Shown: piece after piece, positions 54,120-64,000 of the stretch
Layout: every line of letters begins with the position of its first letter
Numbering within the stretch: the first letter of the stretch is position 1
DNA from: Porphyrobacter sp.
Lineage (GTDB): Bacteria; Pseudomonadota; Alphaproteobacteria; Sphingomonadales; Sphingomonadaceae
Length of the DNA: 64,000 bases
Direction of reading: 5' to 3'
Assembly: GCA_027531395.1 (NCBI GenBank)
Contig: JAPZRO010000001.1
Span: 480,377 to 544,376, forward strand
Position numbers and translations under genes: made by a program
Notes under the pieces: model-generated
Database searches by the model: none
Seen by the model: only the letters and a program-made list of their open reading frames with translations
What the model was told of the DNA's origin: nothing

Positions 54120-54629
54120 ATGGACATTACCGAAGTCGCCGACCGGCTCGCCATTGCCGAAACCCTAGCGCTCTATTGCCGCGGGATCGACCGCTGCGAT
54201 GCAGAGCAGCTCGCCGCCGTGTTCACCCCGGACGCCCTGATCGACTATGGCGACGGGGCGAAGCCGATCGCCGAAGTGATCCCCGGGCTGATGGCGGGCC
54301 TCGGCGGGATGCGGCTGACCCAGCACAATATCTCGAACACCGTGATCCGGATTGCCGGTGACACCGCCAAGGCCGAGACCAACTGCGTCGCGCTGCACCT
54401 GATCCCGACCCCTGAGAGCGAGATCGAACTGGTGGTGGGCGGCCGCTATCTCGACACGCTCGAGAAGCGCGAAGGCCGCTGGCGGATCGCCGAGCGGCTC
54501 TATGTGATGGACTGGAACCGCACTTCGCCATCGACCATGGCGCTGGAAGGCGGCTTGTTCGATGGGCTCCAGCGCCGCGGCGCGCGCGGCGGCGCGGATC
54601 CTGCGGCGGCGTGGTGGGGTGAAGCCTAG
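54120..54629 (+). CDS. SnoaL-like (NTF2-fold) protein
   Basis: A 169-residue cone-fold protein: VADRLAIAETLALYCRGIDRCDAEQLAAVFTPDALIDYGDG is the standard opening of SnoaL_4 proteins, followed by HNISNTVIRIAGDTAKAETNCVALH and GGRYLDTLEKREGRWRIAERL. Members include steroid isomerases and dehydratases acting on polycyclic or aromatic substrates; no catalytic assignment is possible. Its stop overlaps the convergent TetR gene end by 4 bp. Confidence 0.9.
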   Translation: MDITEVADRLAIAETLALYCRGIDRCDAEQLAAVFTPDALIDYGDGAKPIAEVIPGLMAGLGGMRLTQHNISNTVIRIAGDTAKAETNCVALHLIPTPESEIELVVGGRYLDTLEKREGRWRIAERLYVMDWNRTSPSTMALEGGLFDGLQRRGARGGADPAAAWWGEA

Positions 54630-55264
54630 GACGCGACCTTGAGCGTGTTCACCCCCGAGGCATCGGCTCCGGCCTCGCCCGACAACCCGATGAACATGGT
54701 GTCGACAATCCGCGCCAGCTTCTGCTCGGACAGCTTGTCGCCGAGATAGATCAGCGCGTCGGGCAGGGTGTAGTTCGAGATCATCTGGTTGATCAGCGAC
54801 AGCGCCTCGTCGATCTCAAGCCCGGCAAAATAGCCATCGGCCTGCGCCTCGGCGATCAGCTCGCACAGGTAGTGGTCGGCGAGGTCGACATAGCTGCGCA
54901 CGCGCTCGAAATTGGCCGCGCCCATCTCGCACAGGATGGTGAAGTGCTCGGGATCCTCGCGGAAGCGGGCCTGCGAGATCGCAAAGCGGCGGCGGAAGAA
55001 TTCGTACATCTTGCGCGGCGGCGGGAGATTGGCGGCCAGCACCTCCTCCATCACCGCCAGATGCGGCGCGAGCCACAGCTGCGCCACGGCATCGAACAGA
55101 TCGTCGTAGTCGGCAAACAGCGCCTCGAACCGCGCGCGGGTGAGGCCGCTTTCGGCCATGGCGACGGTCCACGGGATCTCCGATCCGCGTTCCTTGACGA
55201 GGTCGAGCACATGGCGCGCGACCCGTTCGCGTTCCTGCTCGCGCAAGGTGGGGTTGAGAGCCAT
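54626..55264 (-). CDS. TetR family transcriptional regulator
   Basis: A 212-residue regulator with an N-terminal helix-turn-helix (IPWTVAMAESGLTRARFEALFADYDDLFDAV) and an all-helical ligand-binding C-terminal domain. The start ATG 55264 (GGAGA 11 nt upstream) is preferred; in-frame ATG 55297 would add 11 residues. Target genes are unknown; the neighbouring SnoaL and DUF1295 genes are candidates. Confidence 0.88.
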   Translation of the reverse strand: MALNPTLREQERERVARHVLDLVKERGSEIPWTVAMAESGLTRARFEALFADYDDLFDAVAQLWLAPHLAVMEEVLAANLPPPRKMYEFFRRRFAISQARFREDPEHFTILCEMGAANFERVRSYVDLADHYLCELIAEAQADGYFAGLEIDEALSLINQMISNYTLPDALIYLGDKLSEQKLARIVDTMFIGLSGEAGADASGVNTLKVAS

Positions 55265-55378
55265 GGGCAAGCGCGTCTCCTTGATCTGGCGCAACATAGG
55301 CCAATCGGACGCAGGCTTAAAGGGCAGCTCGTCGATTTTTGTGCGGCGCAACAAGGCGGTTCGTCGATTCGCGCAGGA

Positions 55379-56176
55379 TCAGGGGCGGGGGAACCACGGG
55401 AAAAAGGCCGGGGTGCGGCGCTTGTAATCGGCGTATTTGTCGCCCTTGGACTTGTCCAAACCCTTCTCGAGCAGCGCCGCGCCCGACCACTTGGTGAGCG
55501 TGAAACTGAGGAACAGCGGGCCAATGATGGTCGCCAGCGCATAGGCCCATCCGGCCGCGGCACAGGCCAGCCAGATGCCCCACCACGCCGCGAAATCGCC
55601 GAAATAGTTGGGGTGGCGAGTATAGCGCCACAGTCCGGTGTCGAGCACTTTGCCCGCGTTGGCCGGATCGGCCTTGAACCGCGCCAGCTGCCAGTCGCCG
55701 ACCCATTCGAAGAACACGCCGACACACCACAGCGCGAAGCCCGCCCATGCCAGCGGCGGGATCGCCGCAGGATGCGGGCTCGCAAGGATGCCGACCTGCG
55801 CCGGGGAGGAGACCATGAACAGGAGCACCGCCTGCAGCAGCCACACCTTGGTCAGCGCGGCCTGCGCGAACTTCCCCTGCTCGCGCGCTTTCCTGAGGAT
55901 CAGGGCATAGCGCTTGTCCTCGCCATGGCTGCGCCAGCGCCGGAAGAGGTAGATGCCGAGCCGGAAGCCCCAGGCCGCGGCCATCGCCATGATGAGCGTG
56001 GCAAGCTCGCCCGGCCCGTTCGGCACGTGGAGCCAGCTCGCCACCGCGAGGATGCCCATGCCCGCGCCCCAGAAGGCGTCGATGAAGCTGACGTCGTTGA
56101 TCTTCACGCTGATCGCCCACTGGATCAGCACCAGCACGATCAGGATGGCGGCATTCACCGCCAGCGCTTCAAACAT
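55379..56176 (-). CDS. DUF1295 / steroid 5-alpha-reductase-like membrane protein
   Basis: A 265-residue membrane protein with about six helices. The C-terminal block LWRYTRHPNYFGDFAAWWGIWL and GDKYADYKRRTPAFFPW are the signature shared by DUF1295, steroid reductases and isoprenylcysteine methyltransferases; FEWVGDWQLARFK lies before. A NADPH-dependent reductase or methyltransferase on a lipid is likely. It overlaps the upstream acyltransferase gene by 8 bp. Confidence 0.9.
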   Translation of the reverse strand: MFEALAVNAAILIVLVLIQWAISVKINDVSFIDAFWGAGMGILAVASWLHVPNGPGELATLIMAMAAAWGFRLGIYLFRRWRSHGEDKRYALILRKAREQGKFAQAALTKVWLLQAVLLFMVSSPAQVGILASPHPAAIPPLAWAGFALWCVGVFFEWVGDWQLARFKADPANAGKVLDTGLWRYTRHPNYFGDFAAWWGIWLACAAAGWAYALATIIGPLFLSFTLTKWSGAALLEKGLDKSKGDKYADYKRRTPAFFPWFPRP

Positions 56177-56798
56177 CGTTCTTGCCGGCGATGATGTCGC
56201 GCGCTTGCTGTTCGAGCACCTTGAAGCGCTCGTAATCGGGCAGCTGCGCGCGGAACCATTCGGCGATTTTCAGAAGATCCTCGCCGTAATTGCCGGTCGG
56301 CACCATCGGCGGGCCGAAGCGGATGATCTTGCGCAGATTATCGGCAAAGGCGGGGACGATCGGCACGTCGGCAGCGCGGGCGATGTGGTAGAAGCCCGAC
56401 TTCCACTTGCCGTCGGTCTTGCGGGTGCCCTCGCAGGCGATCACCAGCGCGAGATGATCGCGGCGGGCGAATTCGGCAGCGACCTGCTCGGTGGCGTTCA
56501 AGCGGCTGCGGCGGTCGACCGGAATGCCGCCCATGTCGAACATGAAGTTCTTCATGATGCCGGTGAACAGCGTGTGCTTGCCCATGAAGTTGGGGCGGAT
56601 GCCCTCTTCGTGGGTCGCGCCGGTGAAGAACACGAAATCCCAGTTCGTGGTGTGCGGCGCGCCGGCGATGACGTATTTCTTGATGTGCTTGGGCAGCGGG
56701 GAGTCGATCTTCCAGCCCCGGATGTACCAGATCGCCAGAATGATCCGCCGCACGATGCGCGAAAGCAGCGTGGGCTTGCGGTTAAGGTCGTGCGGCAA
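56169..56798 (-). CDS. 1-acylglycerol-3-phosphate acyltransferase-like protein
   Basis: About 209 residues of the PlsC fold: catalytic H-x4-D in APHTTNWDF, then the substrate motif EGTRKTDGKWKSGFYHIA. The family transfers acyl groups to glycerol-phosphate or related lipids. The start is uncertain: TTG 56798 (AGAGGG 10 nt upstream) is chosen; TTG 56837 would extend it by 13 residues. The overlap with the DUF1295 gene suggests joint lipid modification. Confidence 0.85.
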   Translation of the reverse strand: MPHDLNRKPTLLSRIVRRIILAIWYIRGWKIDSPLPKHIKKYVIAGAPHTTNWDFVFFTGATHEEGIRPNFMGKHTLFTGIMKNFMFDMGGIPVDRRSRLNATEQVAAEFARRDHLALVIACEGTRKTDGKWKSGFYHIARAADVPIVPAFADNLRKIIRFGPPMVPTGNYGEDLLKIAEWFRAQLPDYERFKVLEQQARDIIAGKNDV

Positions 56799-56885
56799 TG
56801 TATGTGATCCCTCTCTCCCCTGCGTTTCTGCCCGCAATCGGGTGAGTTACGCAAGGGAAAGTGTGGGGGTTTCAGACAGGACCGA

Positions 56886-58493
56886 TCACATCCGGAACAC
56901 GCCAAACGCAGGGCGTTCGGCAATCGGCGCTTCAAGACACGCGGCGAACGCCAGCCCCAGCACATCGCGGGTCTGCACCGGGTCCACCACCCCGTCGTCC
57001 CACAGCCGCGCGGTGGCGTAGTAGGGGTTGCCCTCGTCCTCGTATTTCTGGCGGATGGGGGCCTTGAAGGCCTCGGCCTGTTCCGGCGTCCAGCTGTCGG
57101 CGTCGCGGTGGACGGTGGCGAGGACGGAGGCCGCCTGCTCCCCGCCCATCACCGAGATGCGCGCATTGGGCCAGGTGAACAGGAAGCGGGGTGAGTAGGC
57201 GCGGCCGCACATGCCGTAGTTCCCCGCCCCGAAGCTGCCGCCAATCACCACGGTGACCTTGGGCACGGTCGCGGTGGCAACCGCGGTGACGAGCTTCGCG
57301 CCATGCTTGGCGATGCCCTCCGCCTCGTACTTCCCGCCGACCATGAAGCCGCTGATATTCTGGAGGAACAGCAGCGGAATGCGGCGCTGGCAGGCGAGCT
57401 CGATGAAATGCGCGCCCTTCTGCGCGCTCTCGGAGAAAAGCACGCCGTTGTTGGCGAGGATCGCCACGGGCATCCCCCAGATATGGGCGAAGCCGCAGAC
57501 GAGGGTGGCGCCGTAATGCGCCTTGAACTCGTGGAACTCACTGCCGTCGACCAGCCGCGCGATCACTTCCTTGACGTCATAGGGCGCGCGCACGTCCTCG
57601 GGGATGAGGGCGTAAAGGTCCTCGGCGTCGAATTTGGGCGGGCGCGGGTCCTTGAGCGCCACGTCCTTCGCCGCCCCGGTGTTCGCGCCCAGGTGGCTGA
57701 CGATATCGCGCACGATGGTGAGCGCGTGTTCGTCATTCTCCGCGAGGTGATCGACCACGCCGGATTTCTTGGCGTGCAGGTCACCGCCGCCCAAGTCCTC
57801 GGCAGTGATCTCCTCGCCGGTCGCGGCCTTCACCAAGGGCGGCCCCGCCAGAAAAATCGTGCCCTGGTTGCGGACGATCACCGTCTCGTCGGACATGGCG
57901 GGGACGTAAGCGCCCCCGGCGGTGCAGCTTCCCATGACGCAGGCGATCTGCGGGATGCCCAGCGCGGACATATTGGCCTGATTGAAGAAGATCCGCCCGA
58001 AGTGATCACGGTCCGGAAAGACCTCCGCCTGATGCGGAAGGTTCGCGCCGCCCGAGTCCACCAGATAGATGCATGGCAGACGGTTCTCCTGCGCGATCTC
58101 TTGCGCGCGCAGGTGCTTCTTGACCGTCATCGGGTAATAGGTGCCGCCCTTCACGGTCGCGTCATTGCACACGATCATGCACTGGCGACCCGACACGCGG
58201 CCTACCCCGCAGATGATCGAGGCGCCGTTGACGTCGCCCTCATACATCCCGTTGGCCGCCAGCTGGCCAACCTCCAGAAAGGGCGAACCCGGATCGAGCA
58301 GCCGCTCCACGCGTTCACGGGGGAGCAGCTTTCCGCGCGAGACATGCCGCTCGCGATGCTTCTCCGGCCCGCCGAGCGCCGCCTCGGCCACGCGGGCGCG
58401 CAGTTCCTGCGCGAGGGCGTGGTTATGCGCAAAGCGGGCCTTGGCCTCGGGGCTCTCGCGGTCGAGCTTGGTGGTGAGGGTGGGGGCGGTCAT
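56886..58493 (-). CDS. mccB: Methylcrotonoyl-CoA carboxylase, carboxyltransferase (beta) subunit
   Basis: A 535-residue crotonase-fold subunit transferring carboxyl from biotin to 3-methylcrotonyl-CoA in leucine breakdown. Characteristic segments: [64 protein letters not shown] and [38 protein letters not shown]. It lies in an ivd-phnA-like-mccB operon, 1 bp after the PhnA-domain gene. The biotin-carrying alpha subunit gene is not in this window. Confidence 0.95.
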   Translation of the reverse strand: MTAPTLTTKLDRESPEAKARFAHNHALAQELRARVAEAALGGPEKHRERHVSRGKLLPRERVERLLDPGSPFLEVGQLAANGMYEGDVNGASIICGVGRVSGRQCMIVCNDATVKGGTYYPMTVKKHLRAQEIAQENRLPCIYLVDSGGANLPHQAEVFPDRDHFGRIFFNQANMSALGIPQIACVMGSCTAGGAYVPAMSDETVIVRNQGTIFLAGPPLVKAATGEEITAEDLGGGDLHAKKSGVVDHLAENDEHALTIVRDIVSHLGANTGAAKDVALKDPRPPKFDAEDLYALIPEDVRAPYDVKEVIARLVDGSEFHEFKAHYGATLVCGFAHIWGMPVAILANNGVLFSESAQKGAHFIELACQRRIPLLFLQNISGFMVGGKYEAEGIAKHGAKLVTAVATATVPKVTVVIGGSFGAGNYGMCGRAYSPRFLFTWPNARISVMGGEQAASVLATVHRDADSWTPEQAEAFKAPIRQKYEDEGNPYYATARLWDDGVVDPVQTRDVLGLAFAACLEAPIAERPAFGVFRM

Positions 58494-58494
58494 C

Positions 58495-58803
58495 TCAACG
58501 CTTTCTGACGAATTCGGCCCGCAGCACCAGTCCCTTAATGCCGGGGTATTTGCAGTCGATCTCCTGCGCGTCGCCGGTCAGGCGGATCGACTTGATCAGC
58601 GTGCCCTGCTTCAGGGTCTGGCCTGCGCCCTTGACCTCGAGGTCCTTGATCAGCGTCACCGCATCGCCGTCAGCGAGCAGATTGCCGACCGCGTCGCGCA
58701 CTTCCACCGCGTCCTCCGCCGCCTGCTTGGCCGCGAGTTCAGACGCTGGCAGCCACTCGCCGCTCGCCTCGTCATAGACGTAGTCTTCGTCGGTGCCGCT
58801 CAC
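58495..58803 (-). CDS. PhnA-domain protein
   Basis: A 102-residue protein ending in the PhnA/YjdM C-terminal domain: [43 protein letters not shown], then [20 protein letters not shown]. The N-terminal zinc ribbon of full YjdM is missing. Despite the name, the family is not proven to act on phosphonates. The start is GTG 58803, overlapping the ivd stop by GTGA; the gene ends 1 bp before mccB, so it is firmly embedded in the leucine operon. Confidence 0.9.
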   Translation of the reverse strand: MSGTDEDYVYDEASGEWLPASELAAKQAAEDAVEVRDAVGNLLADGDAVTLIKDLEVKGAGQTLKQGTLIKSIRLTGDAQEIDCKYPGIKGLVLRAEFVRKR

Positions 58804-59966
58804 CCCGCCGCTCCGATCAATTCCCGCCCGATCAGCATCCGGCGGATCTCGTTCGTCCCCGCGCCGATGTCGAGCAGCTTGGCGTCGCGCATGTAGCGCT
58901 CGACCGGCCAATCAGTCGTGTAGCCCGCCCCGCCCAGCGCCTGCACGCTCTCGGCGGCGACCTTGAAGGCGTTCTCGGACGCCAGCAGGATCACGCCTGC
59001 CGCATCGAAGCGCGTCGTCTGCCCCGCGTCGCAGGCCTTGGCCACCGCATAGGTGTAGGCGCGGGCCGATTGCAGGGCGACATACATGTCGGCGACCTTG
59101 GCCTGCATCAGCTGGAACGAGCCGATCGGCTTCCCGAACTGCTTCCTCTCGCGCAGGTAGGGGATCACCGTGTCGAGGCACGCCTGCATGATGCCGAGCT
59201 GCAATCCGGCGAGCACCACGCGCTCGTAATCGAGCCCGCTCATCAGCACGCCGACGCCGCCATTGAGCGGCCCCATGATGCGCTCTTCGGGGACGAAGCA
59301 GTCGTTGAACACCAGCTCGGCGGTGGGCGAGCCCTTCATCCCGACCTTGCTGATCTTCTGGCCGATCGAGAACCCCTCGTCGCCCTCCTCGATCAGGAAG
59401 GCGGTGATGCCGCGGCTCCCGGCGTGGCCATCGGTCTTGGCATAGACCACCAGCGTATCGGCCTCGGGCGCGTTGGTGATCCAGAACTTGGTGCCGTTGA
59501 GGACGTAGCCGCCCTGCACCGCATCGGCCTTGAGCTTCATCGAGACGACGTCCGACCCCGCTCCCGCTTCGGACATGGCCAGCGAGCCGACATGCTCGCC
59601 CGAGATCAGCTTGGGGAGATATTTCGCCTTCTGCTCGTCATTCCCCCAGCGGCGGATCTGGTTGAGGCAGAGGTTGGAATGCGCGCCATAGGACAGGCCG
59701 ATGCTGGCGCTCGCCCGCGACACCTCTTCAACAGCGATCACGTGTTCGAGATAGCCGAGCCCCAGCCCGCCCCATTCCTCCTCGACGGTGATGCCGTGCA
59801 GGCCGAGCGCGCCCATCGGCTCCCACAGCTCGCGCGGGAAACGGTCCTCGCGGTCGGTGCGTTCGGCCAGCGGCATGATCTGCTCGTCGGCGAAGCGCGC
59901 GGCGCTGTCGCGGATCATCTCGGCCGCTTCGCCAAGCTGGAAGTCGAAATCGGGGGTGGCGCGCAT
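58800..59966 (-). CDS. ivd: Isovaleryl-CoA dehydrogenase
   Basis: A 388-residue FAD-dependent acyl-CoA dehydrogenase of leucine breakdown. Motifs: ITVEEEWGGLGLGYLEHVIAVEEVSRASASIGLSYGAHSNL (typical of IVD), AMSEAGAGSDV, KFWITNAP, FEVAAE-like VQALGGAGYTTDWPVERYMRD and AGTNEIRRMLIGRELI. IVD-type placement of the catalytic Glu (in LDYERVVL) is present. ATG 59966 has AGGA 6 nt upstream. First gene of the ivd-phnA-mccB operon. Confidence 0.95.
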   Translation of the reverse strand: MRATPDFDFQLGEAAEMIRDSAARFADEQIMPLAERTDREDRFPRELWEPMGALGLHGITVEEEWGGLGLGYLEHVIAVEEVSRASASIGLSYGAHSNLCLNQIRRWGNDEQKAKYLPKLISGEHVGSLAMSEAGAGSDVVSMKLKADAVQGGYVLNGTKFWITNAPEADTLVVYAKTDGHAGSRGITAFLIEEGDEGFSIGQKISKVGMKGSPTAELVFNDCFVPEERIMGPLNGGVGVLMSGLDYERVVLAGLQLGIMQACLDTVIPYLRERKQFGKPIGSFQLMQAKVADMYVALQSARAYTYAVAKACDAGQTTRFDAAGVILLASENAFKVAAESVQALGGAGYTTDWPVERYMRDAKLLDIGAGTNEIRRMLIGRELIGAAG

Positions 59967-60079
59967 TTTATGTCCTGCGGGTGTAATGATTGTTCCGGCA
60001 CGCCGCATAGCAAGCCCCGGTGCAAAGGCCAATCGCCCGCGCTGGCTCTGGGCGGATTTGGCGTTTAGGGGTTAAGGCG

Positions 60080-60861
<782 letters not shown>

Positions 60862-60862
<1 letters not shown>

Positions 60863-62400
60863 TGGGCGAGATCTGGGACATCCTCCCCGGCCTTGGCGAC
60901 AAGCTGGCGGCGCATGTCGTGCTCGCGGCCAGCGCGATCGGGCTGGCGATGCTGATCGCTCTGCCGATGGCGGTGTGGGCGGGGCGTTCGCGGACGGTGG
61001 CGCGGCTTTCCCTTAGTCTTGCGAGCCTCGTCCAGACCATCCCCGCGCTAGCGCTGCTGGCGCTGTTCTTCCCGCTGCTGCTGTCCTTGCGCGCGGTGTT
61101 CGGCGAGGGGCTGCCGACGCTGGGTTTTCTCCCTGCGCTGATGGCGCTGACGCTCTATGCGCTACTGCCGATCCTGCGCAACGCGGTGACGGCGCAGGCC
61201 AATCTCGATCCCGGCGTGCTCGAGGCCGCCGACGGGGTGGGCATGACCAAGTGGCAGAAGCTGACGCTGGTCGAAGCGCCGCTCGCGGCCCCCTTCATCA
61301 TGGCGGGCATCCGCACGGCGAGCGTGTGGACCATCGGCGCGGCGACACTCGCCACCACCATCGGCCAGCCGAGCCTCGGCGATCCGATCTTCGCCGGCCT
61401 CCAGACCCAGAACTGGGCGCTGGTGGTCGCCGGCTGTCTCGTCAGCGCGGGGCTGGCGCTGGTGGCCGACTGGCTGTTGTGGTGGGTCGAGCGCGGCATC
61501 GACGAACGCAGGCGCTGGAAATGGGCCGGTGCCTTGGTGGCAGTGGTGGCGGGTGTGACCGCCGCGCTGTGGGCCCAAAGCAGCAGTTCCGAAGAGCGCC
61601 GCATCGTCATCGCCGCCAAGCAGTTCTCCGAGCAATATATCCTCGCCCAGTTGATCGGATCGCGGCTGGAGGCGGCCGGTTACGAGGTCGAATATCGCGA
61701 CGGGCTGGGCAGCGCGGTGGTGCACGGGGCGGTCGCCTCGTCGAGCATCGACATCTCGGTCGACTATACCGGCACGATCTGGACCAACTACCTCGGGCGC
61801 AAGGACAATCCCGGCCGCGAGGCGATGTACGAGACGATCCGGGAGTGGGAATGGCGCACCAACGGAGTGCGGGTGCTCGGGCGGCTCGGGTTCGAGAACG
61901 CCTATGCCTTCGCCATGCGCGAGGACCGGGCGCGCGAACTGGGCGTAAGCTCGCTCACCGATCTCGCCGCGGTCGCCCCCAACCTGACGGTGGGCGGCGA
62001 TCCCGAGTTTTTCGAGCGGCCAGAATGGATCGCGGTGCGCGATGCCTATGGGCTGAGCTTCGCCAGGAGCCGCAATTTCGCGCCGACCTTCATGTACAAC
62101 GCACTTTCTTCGGGTGAGGCCGACGTGATCAGCGCCTATACCTCCGACGGGCGGATCGCGGCGGACCGGTTGGTGGTGCTGCAAGACCCCGAGGGCGCGC
62201 TGCCGAGCTATGACGCGATGATCATGCTCTCCCCCCGCATCGCCGGGGATGAAGGCGTGGCCGCCGCGCTCAAGCCCCTGCTCGGCGCGATCAGCGTCGA
62301 GGCCATGCGCGAGGCCAACCTCGCCGTCGACCGCGAGGATGCGCAGAAGCTGACGCCGAAGCAGGCCGCCGCCGCGCTGGCGAAGAAGGCGGGCCTCTAG
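60862..62400 (+). CDS. ABC permease fused to substrate-binding domain (osmoprotectant/ergothioneine-type)
   Basis: A 512-residue fusion. The N-terminal ~220 residues are a five-to-six-helix permease with the EAA loop (ILRNAVTAQANLDPGVLEAADGVGMTKWQKLTLVEAPLAAPFIMAGIR). After a further membrane helix (about 215-233), residues 240-512 form an OpuCC/EgtUC-like binding domain (VIAAKQFSEQYILAQLIGSRLEAAGYEVEY, SIDISVDYTGTIWTNYLG, EADVISAYTSDGRIAA). Such fusions are known from glycine betaine, choline and ergothioneine (EgtU) importers. Which ligand applies here cannot be decided by eye. Confidence 0.9.
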
Positions 62401-62455
62401 ATACGAGCGCTGGATCGGTCGCGCAGCGACCGCAAGGCCGGATGGCCCGCGCCAA

Positions 62456-62887
62456 TCAGGAAGCGCGCTTCCAGACCTGCGTCTGGCACAGCGGGCCGAA
62501 GCAGCCTTTCACTTCCAGCGTCCCCGAGCCGTTGCGGCGCACTTCGGAGGTGTAGGTGCGGCCGGTCTTGGGATCGTAGACCTGACCGCGCCACACGCCC
62601 TCATCTGCTGTGAGGCCATAGAGGATCGCGGTGCCGATCAGCTTGCGGTTGCGCTTGGCCGGGTCGGAATTGTTGACGTCGCGCTGATCGTTGCCGCCCG
62701 GCGGGGGAATCAGGAACTTCTCGATCCGGCCGCACAGCGCCTTGCCGCACTTGGCGATCGCCACCACCGCGTCCTTTTCCGCCGTGACCCAGCGACCGGT
62801 GATCGGCTCGGCCGCCAGCGCAGGAGCGATTGCCACACCCATCGCGGCCAGCATCGCTGCGCCCGGAATCATCCATCTTGCCATCAT
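62456..62887 (-). CDS. DUF2147 family exported protein
   Basis: A 143-residue protein with a signal peptide (about 1-26, MLAAMGVAIAPALAAE) and the DUF2147 beta-rich domain: ITGRWVTAEKDAVVAIAKCGKALCGRIEKF, GTAILYGLTADEGVWRGQVYDPKTGRTYTSEV and a closing GCFGPLCQTQVWKR. The two C-x-x-x-x-C pairs probably form disulfides. Function unknown. ATG 62887 has GAGGG 5 nt upstream and is preferred over ATG 62899. Confidence 0.9.
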   Translation of the reverse strand: MMARWMIPGAAMLAAMGVAIAPALAAEPITGRWVTAEKDAVVAIAKCGKALCGRIEKFLIPPPGGNDQRDVNNSDPAKRNRKLIGTAILYGLTADEGVWRGQVYDPKTGRTYTSEVRRNGSGTLEVKGCFGPLCQTQVWKRAS

Positions 62888-62903
62888 TTGCGCCCTCATT
62901 GCC

Positions 62904-64000
62904 TCATGCGAATCCCACTCCGAACGGCCAGCGCCGTCCGCAGATCCCGAGCACCTTGAACAGCGTGCCCATCTGGTTGTCCTCCACCAGCCGGTCGCGC
63001 TGGCGCTGGAGCTTGTCCTTCTCACCCGGGTTGCGCCGCTGGAGCGCCTCGGTGCGCACGTCGATGCCCATCTGGCGCAGCCATTCGCCCTGATATTGCA
63101 GGCCCATCACGTCCACGCCTTGCGTTTGCGCGACATGGGCGAGCAGCTCGAAATCGACATGGGCGGTGATGTCAGCCTCGCCCGGATGATCGAACACGTC
63201 GACCTTCTTGTGGGCTTTCAGGGCCTGCAAGGTGGTGCCCGAGGACAGCTCCTTGTGGCCGTAATCGATGATCAGCGCCGCGCCGCCCTGGTCCTTCAGC
63301 CGCTGCGCGATCTCGGTCATCACCGCGACCGCCGCCGGACTGGTCTCGATCGTCGCGCCCTGCGCCGCACTGTGCCAGCTGGGCGGGACGATGTGGTCCA
63401 TCCGCTCCTTGCCCGGCTTGAAGGCGAACTTGTCGCCCTCCAGCCCGACCATCCGCTCGAACCAGCCGTCGGCCGAGCGCACCAGCTGGTGGATCGGCAG
63501 CGCGTCGAAGAACTCGTTGGCGATGATCAGCAGCGGGGCATCATCGGGCAGGGTCGAAAGATCGTGGTGGTGGTGGCAATCGGGGAAGGCCTCGCGCTGG
63601 ATCGCCCGCAGCGTCGGCGAGGTCTCGACGAAATGAACCTGCGGCGCGAAATCGTAGCGGCCCGCAGCGCCAAGCGCGTCCTTGGTGAGCGTCCCGCGAC
63701 CGGGCCCGAGCTCGACATAGTGGATACGCTTGCGGCTGCCCATGCGCACCCACAGATCGGCGAACCACAGGCCGATCAGCTCGCCAAACATCTGGCTGAT
63801 TTCAGGCGCGGTGATGAAATCGCCCTGATCGCCGAGCGGATCGCGGCTGGCATAGTAGCGCGCGTTGCTTTCGGCGATGTAGTGGGCAAGGCTGATCGGG
63901 CCGGTCTGCTTGATCAGGCGGCGGAAGCTCTTGCCGAGATCGATCTTCGCGCGTGCGGCGGCCTCGGCCTCGAGCTTGGCCTGTGCTTCGGCCTTGGCGC
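62904..64000 (-). CDS. SAM-dependent methyltransferase of the MidA/NDUFAF7 family (5' end outside window)
   Basis: At least 365 residues; the start lies beyond 64000. The family opening (SLAHYIAESNARYYASRDPLGDQGDFITAPEISQMFGELIG) leads to the SAM motif VELGPGRGTLTKDAL, then ANEFFDALPIHQLV and IIDYGH. In mitochondria NDUFAF7 methylates an Arg of complex I NDUFS2; the bacterial substrate is less clear. The visible N-terminus before the family core is Ala/Glu/Lys rich (AEAQAKLEAEAAARAK), possibly a coiled-coil extension. It lies 16 bp upstream of the DUF2147 gene. Confidence 0.9.
   Translation of the reverse strand, partial: AKAEAQAKLEAEAAARAKIDLGKSFRRLIKQTGPISLAHYIAESNARYYASRDPLGDQGDFITAPEISQMFGELIGLWFADLWVRMGSRKRIHYVELGPGRGTLTKDALGAAGRYDFAPQVHFVETSPTLRAIQREAFPDCHHHHDLSTLPDDAPLLIIANEFFDALPIHQLVRSADGWFERMVGLEGDKFAFKPGKERMDHIVPPSWHSAAQGATIETSPAAVAVMTEIAQRLKDQGGAALIIDYGHKELSSGTTLQALKAHKKVDVFDHPGEADITAHVDFELLAHVAQTQGVDVMGLQYQGEWLRQMGIDVRTEALQRRNPGEKDKLQRQRDRLVEDNQMGTLFKVLGICGRRWPFGVGFA

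Overview
The window is a chromosomal stretch of a GC-rich alphaproteobacterium. The protein families present (a ZnuD-like TonB receptor, an UrcA-family protein, a short PutA, a DUF559 fragment, a CnoX with an intact CXXC and many small exported proteins) and the intergenic repeat types point to Sphingomonadales, probably an Erythrobacteraceae-like organism. This is inference from gene content; no rRNA is present to confirm it. No prophage, insertion sequence, CRISPR array or integrative element is recognisable. Most of the window is ordinary core chromosome in tightly packed short operons, many joined by 1-4 bp stop/start overlaps.

Layout: 1-6963 (minus) is a flagellar operon (sigma-54 activator, fliE, fliF, fliG, fliH, fliI, fliJ, fliK), with flagellin divergent at 7247. 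8254-10462 holds two secreted proteins of unknown function. 10464-17615 holds a YciI protein, putA, a small exported protein, a ZntB-like transporter, dcd and a saccharopine-dehydrogenase-like reductase. 17688-20143 (minus) holds a ZnuD-like TonB receptor behind a Zur-box-like site, and tRNA-Gly(GCC). 20361-21910 is cnoX plus a LON-domain protein. 21923-23543 (minus) is arsR-arsC-arsH. 24137-28081 holds nrdA, a small membrane protein, nrdB and a low-GC SieB-like gene. 28082-30385 holds a repeat-rich spacer, a thermonuclease and a sulfotransferase. 30396-37346 holds small proteins, argB, yggT-folD, a lipoprotein, marC, a hydrolase and a GumN-like protein. 37430-41967 holds nadB, an ABC ATPase and small proteins. 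42117-47059 holds a nitronate monooxygenase, a YceI protein, guaA, an UrcA protein and a long non-coding stretch. 47060-55264 holds an acyl-CoA ligase, a PIG-L deacetylase, gyrB, an AI-2E transporter, an M50-like protease, a SnoaL protein and a TetR regulator. 55379-59966 (minus) is ivd, a PhnA-domain gene, mccB, an acyltransferase and a DUF1295 protein. 60080-62400 is an ABC ATPase with a permease/binding-protein fusion. 62456-64000 (minus) is a DUF2147 protein and a MidA-family methyltransferase cut by the window edge.

The most interesting signals are non-coding. (1) Three intergenic regions upstream of unrelated genes (about 16181, 29178 and 40422) share an 11-bp block, CTTTCCTACCG, followed 12 nt later by GC(T/A)AG or a close variant. 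Each is then followed by an ATG-initiated short reading frame containing an in-frame motif D-x-V-S-x-(L/V)-S. In two of them this motif sits in a palindrome with tandem 9-bp repeats. (2) The 580-bp arsR/nrdA spacer contains 12 GANTC (CcrM methylation) sites, one of them inside a LexA-type SOS box, whereas a spacer of equal length elsewhere in the window has none. (3) A low-GC SieB-like gene is inserted directly behind nrdB, followed by a DUF559 endonuclease remnant abutting a hairpin repeat.

Start codons were chosen from Shine-Dalgarno spacing, signal peptides and operon overlaps. The long antisense open frames typical of GC-rich DNA were ignored.
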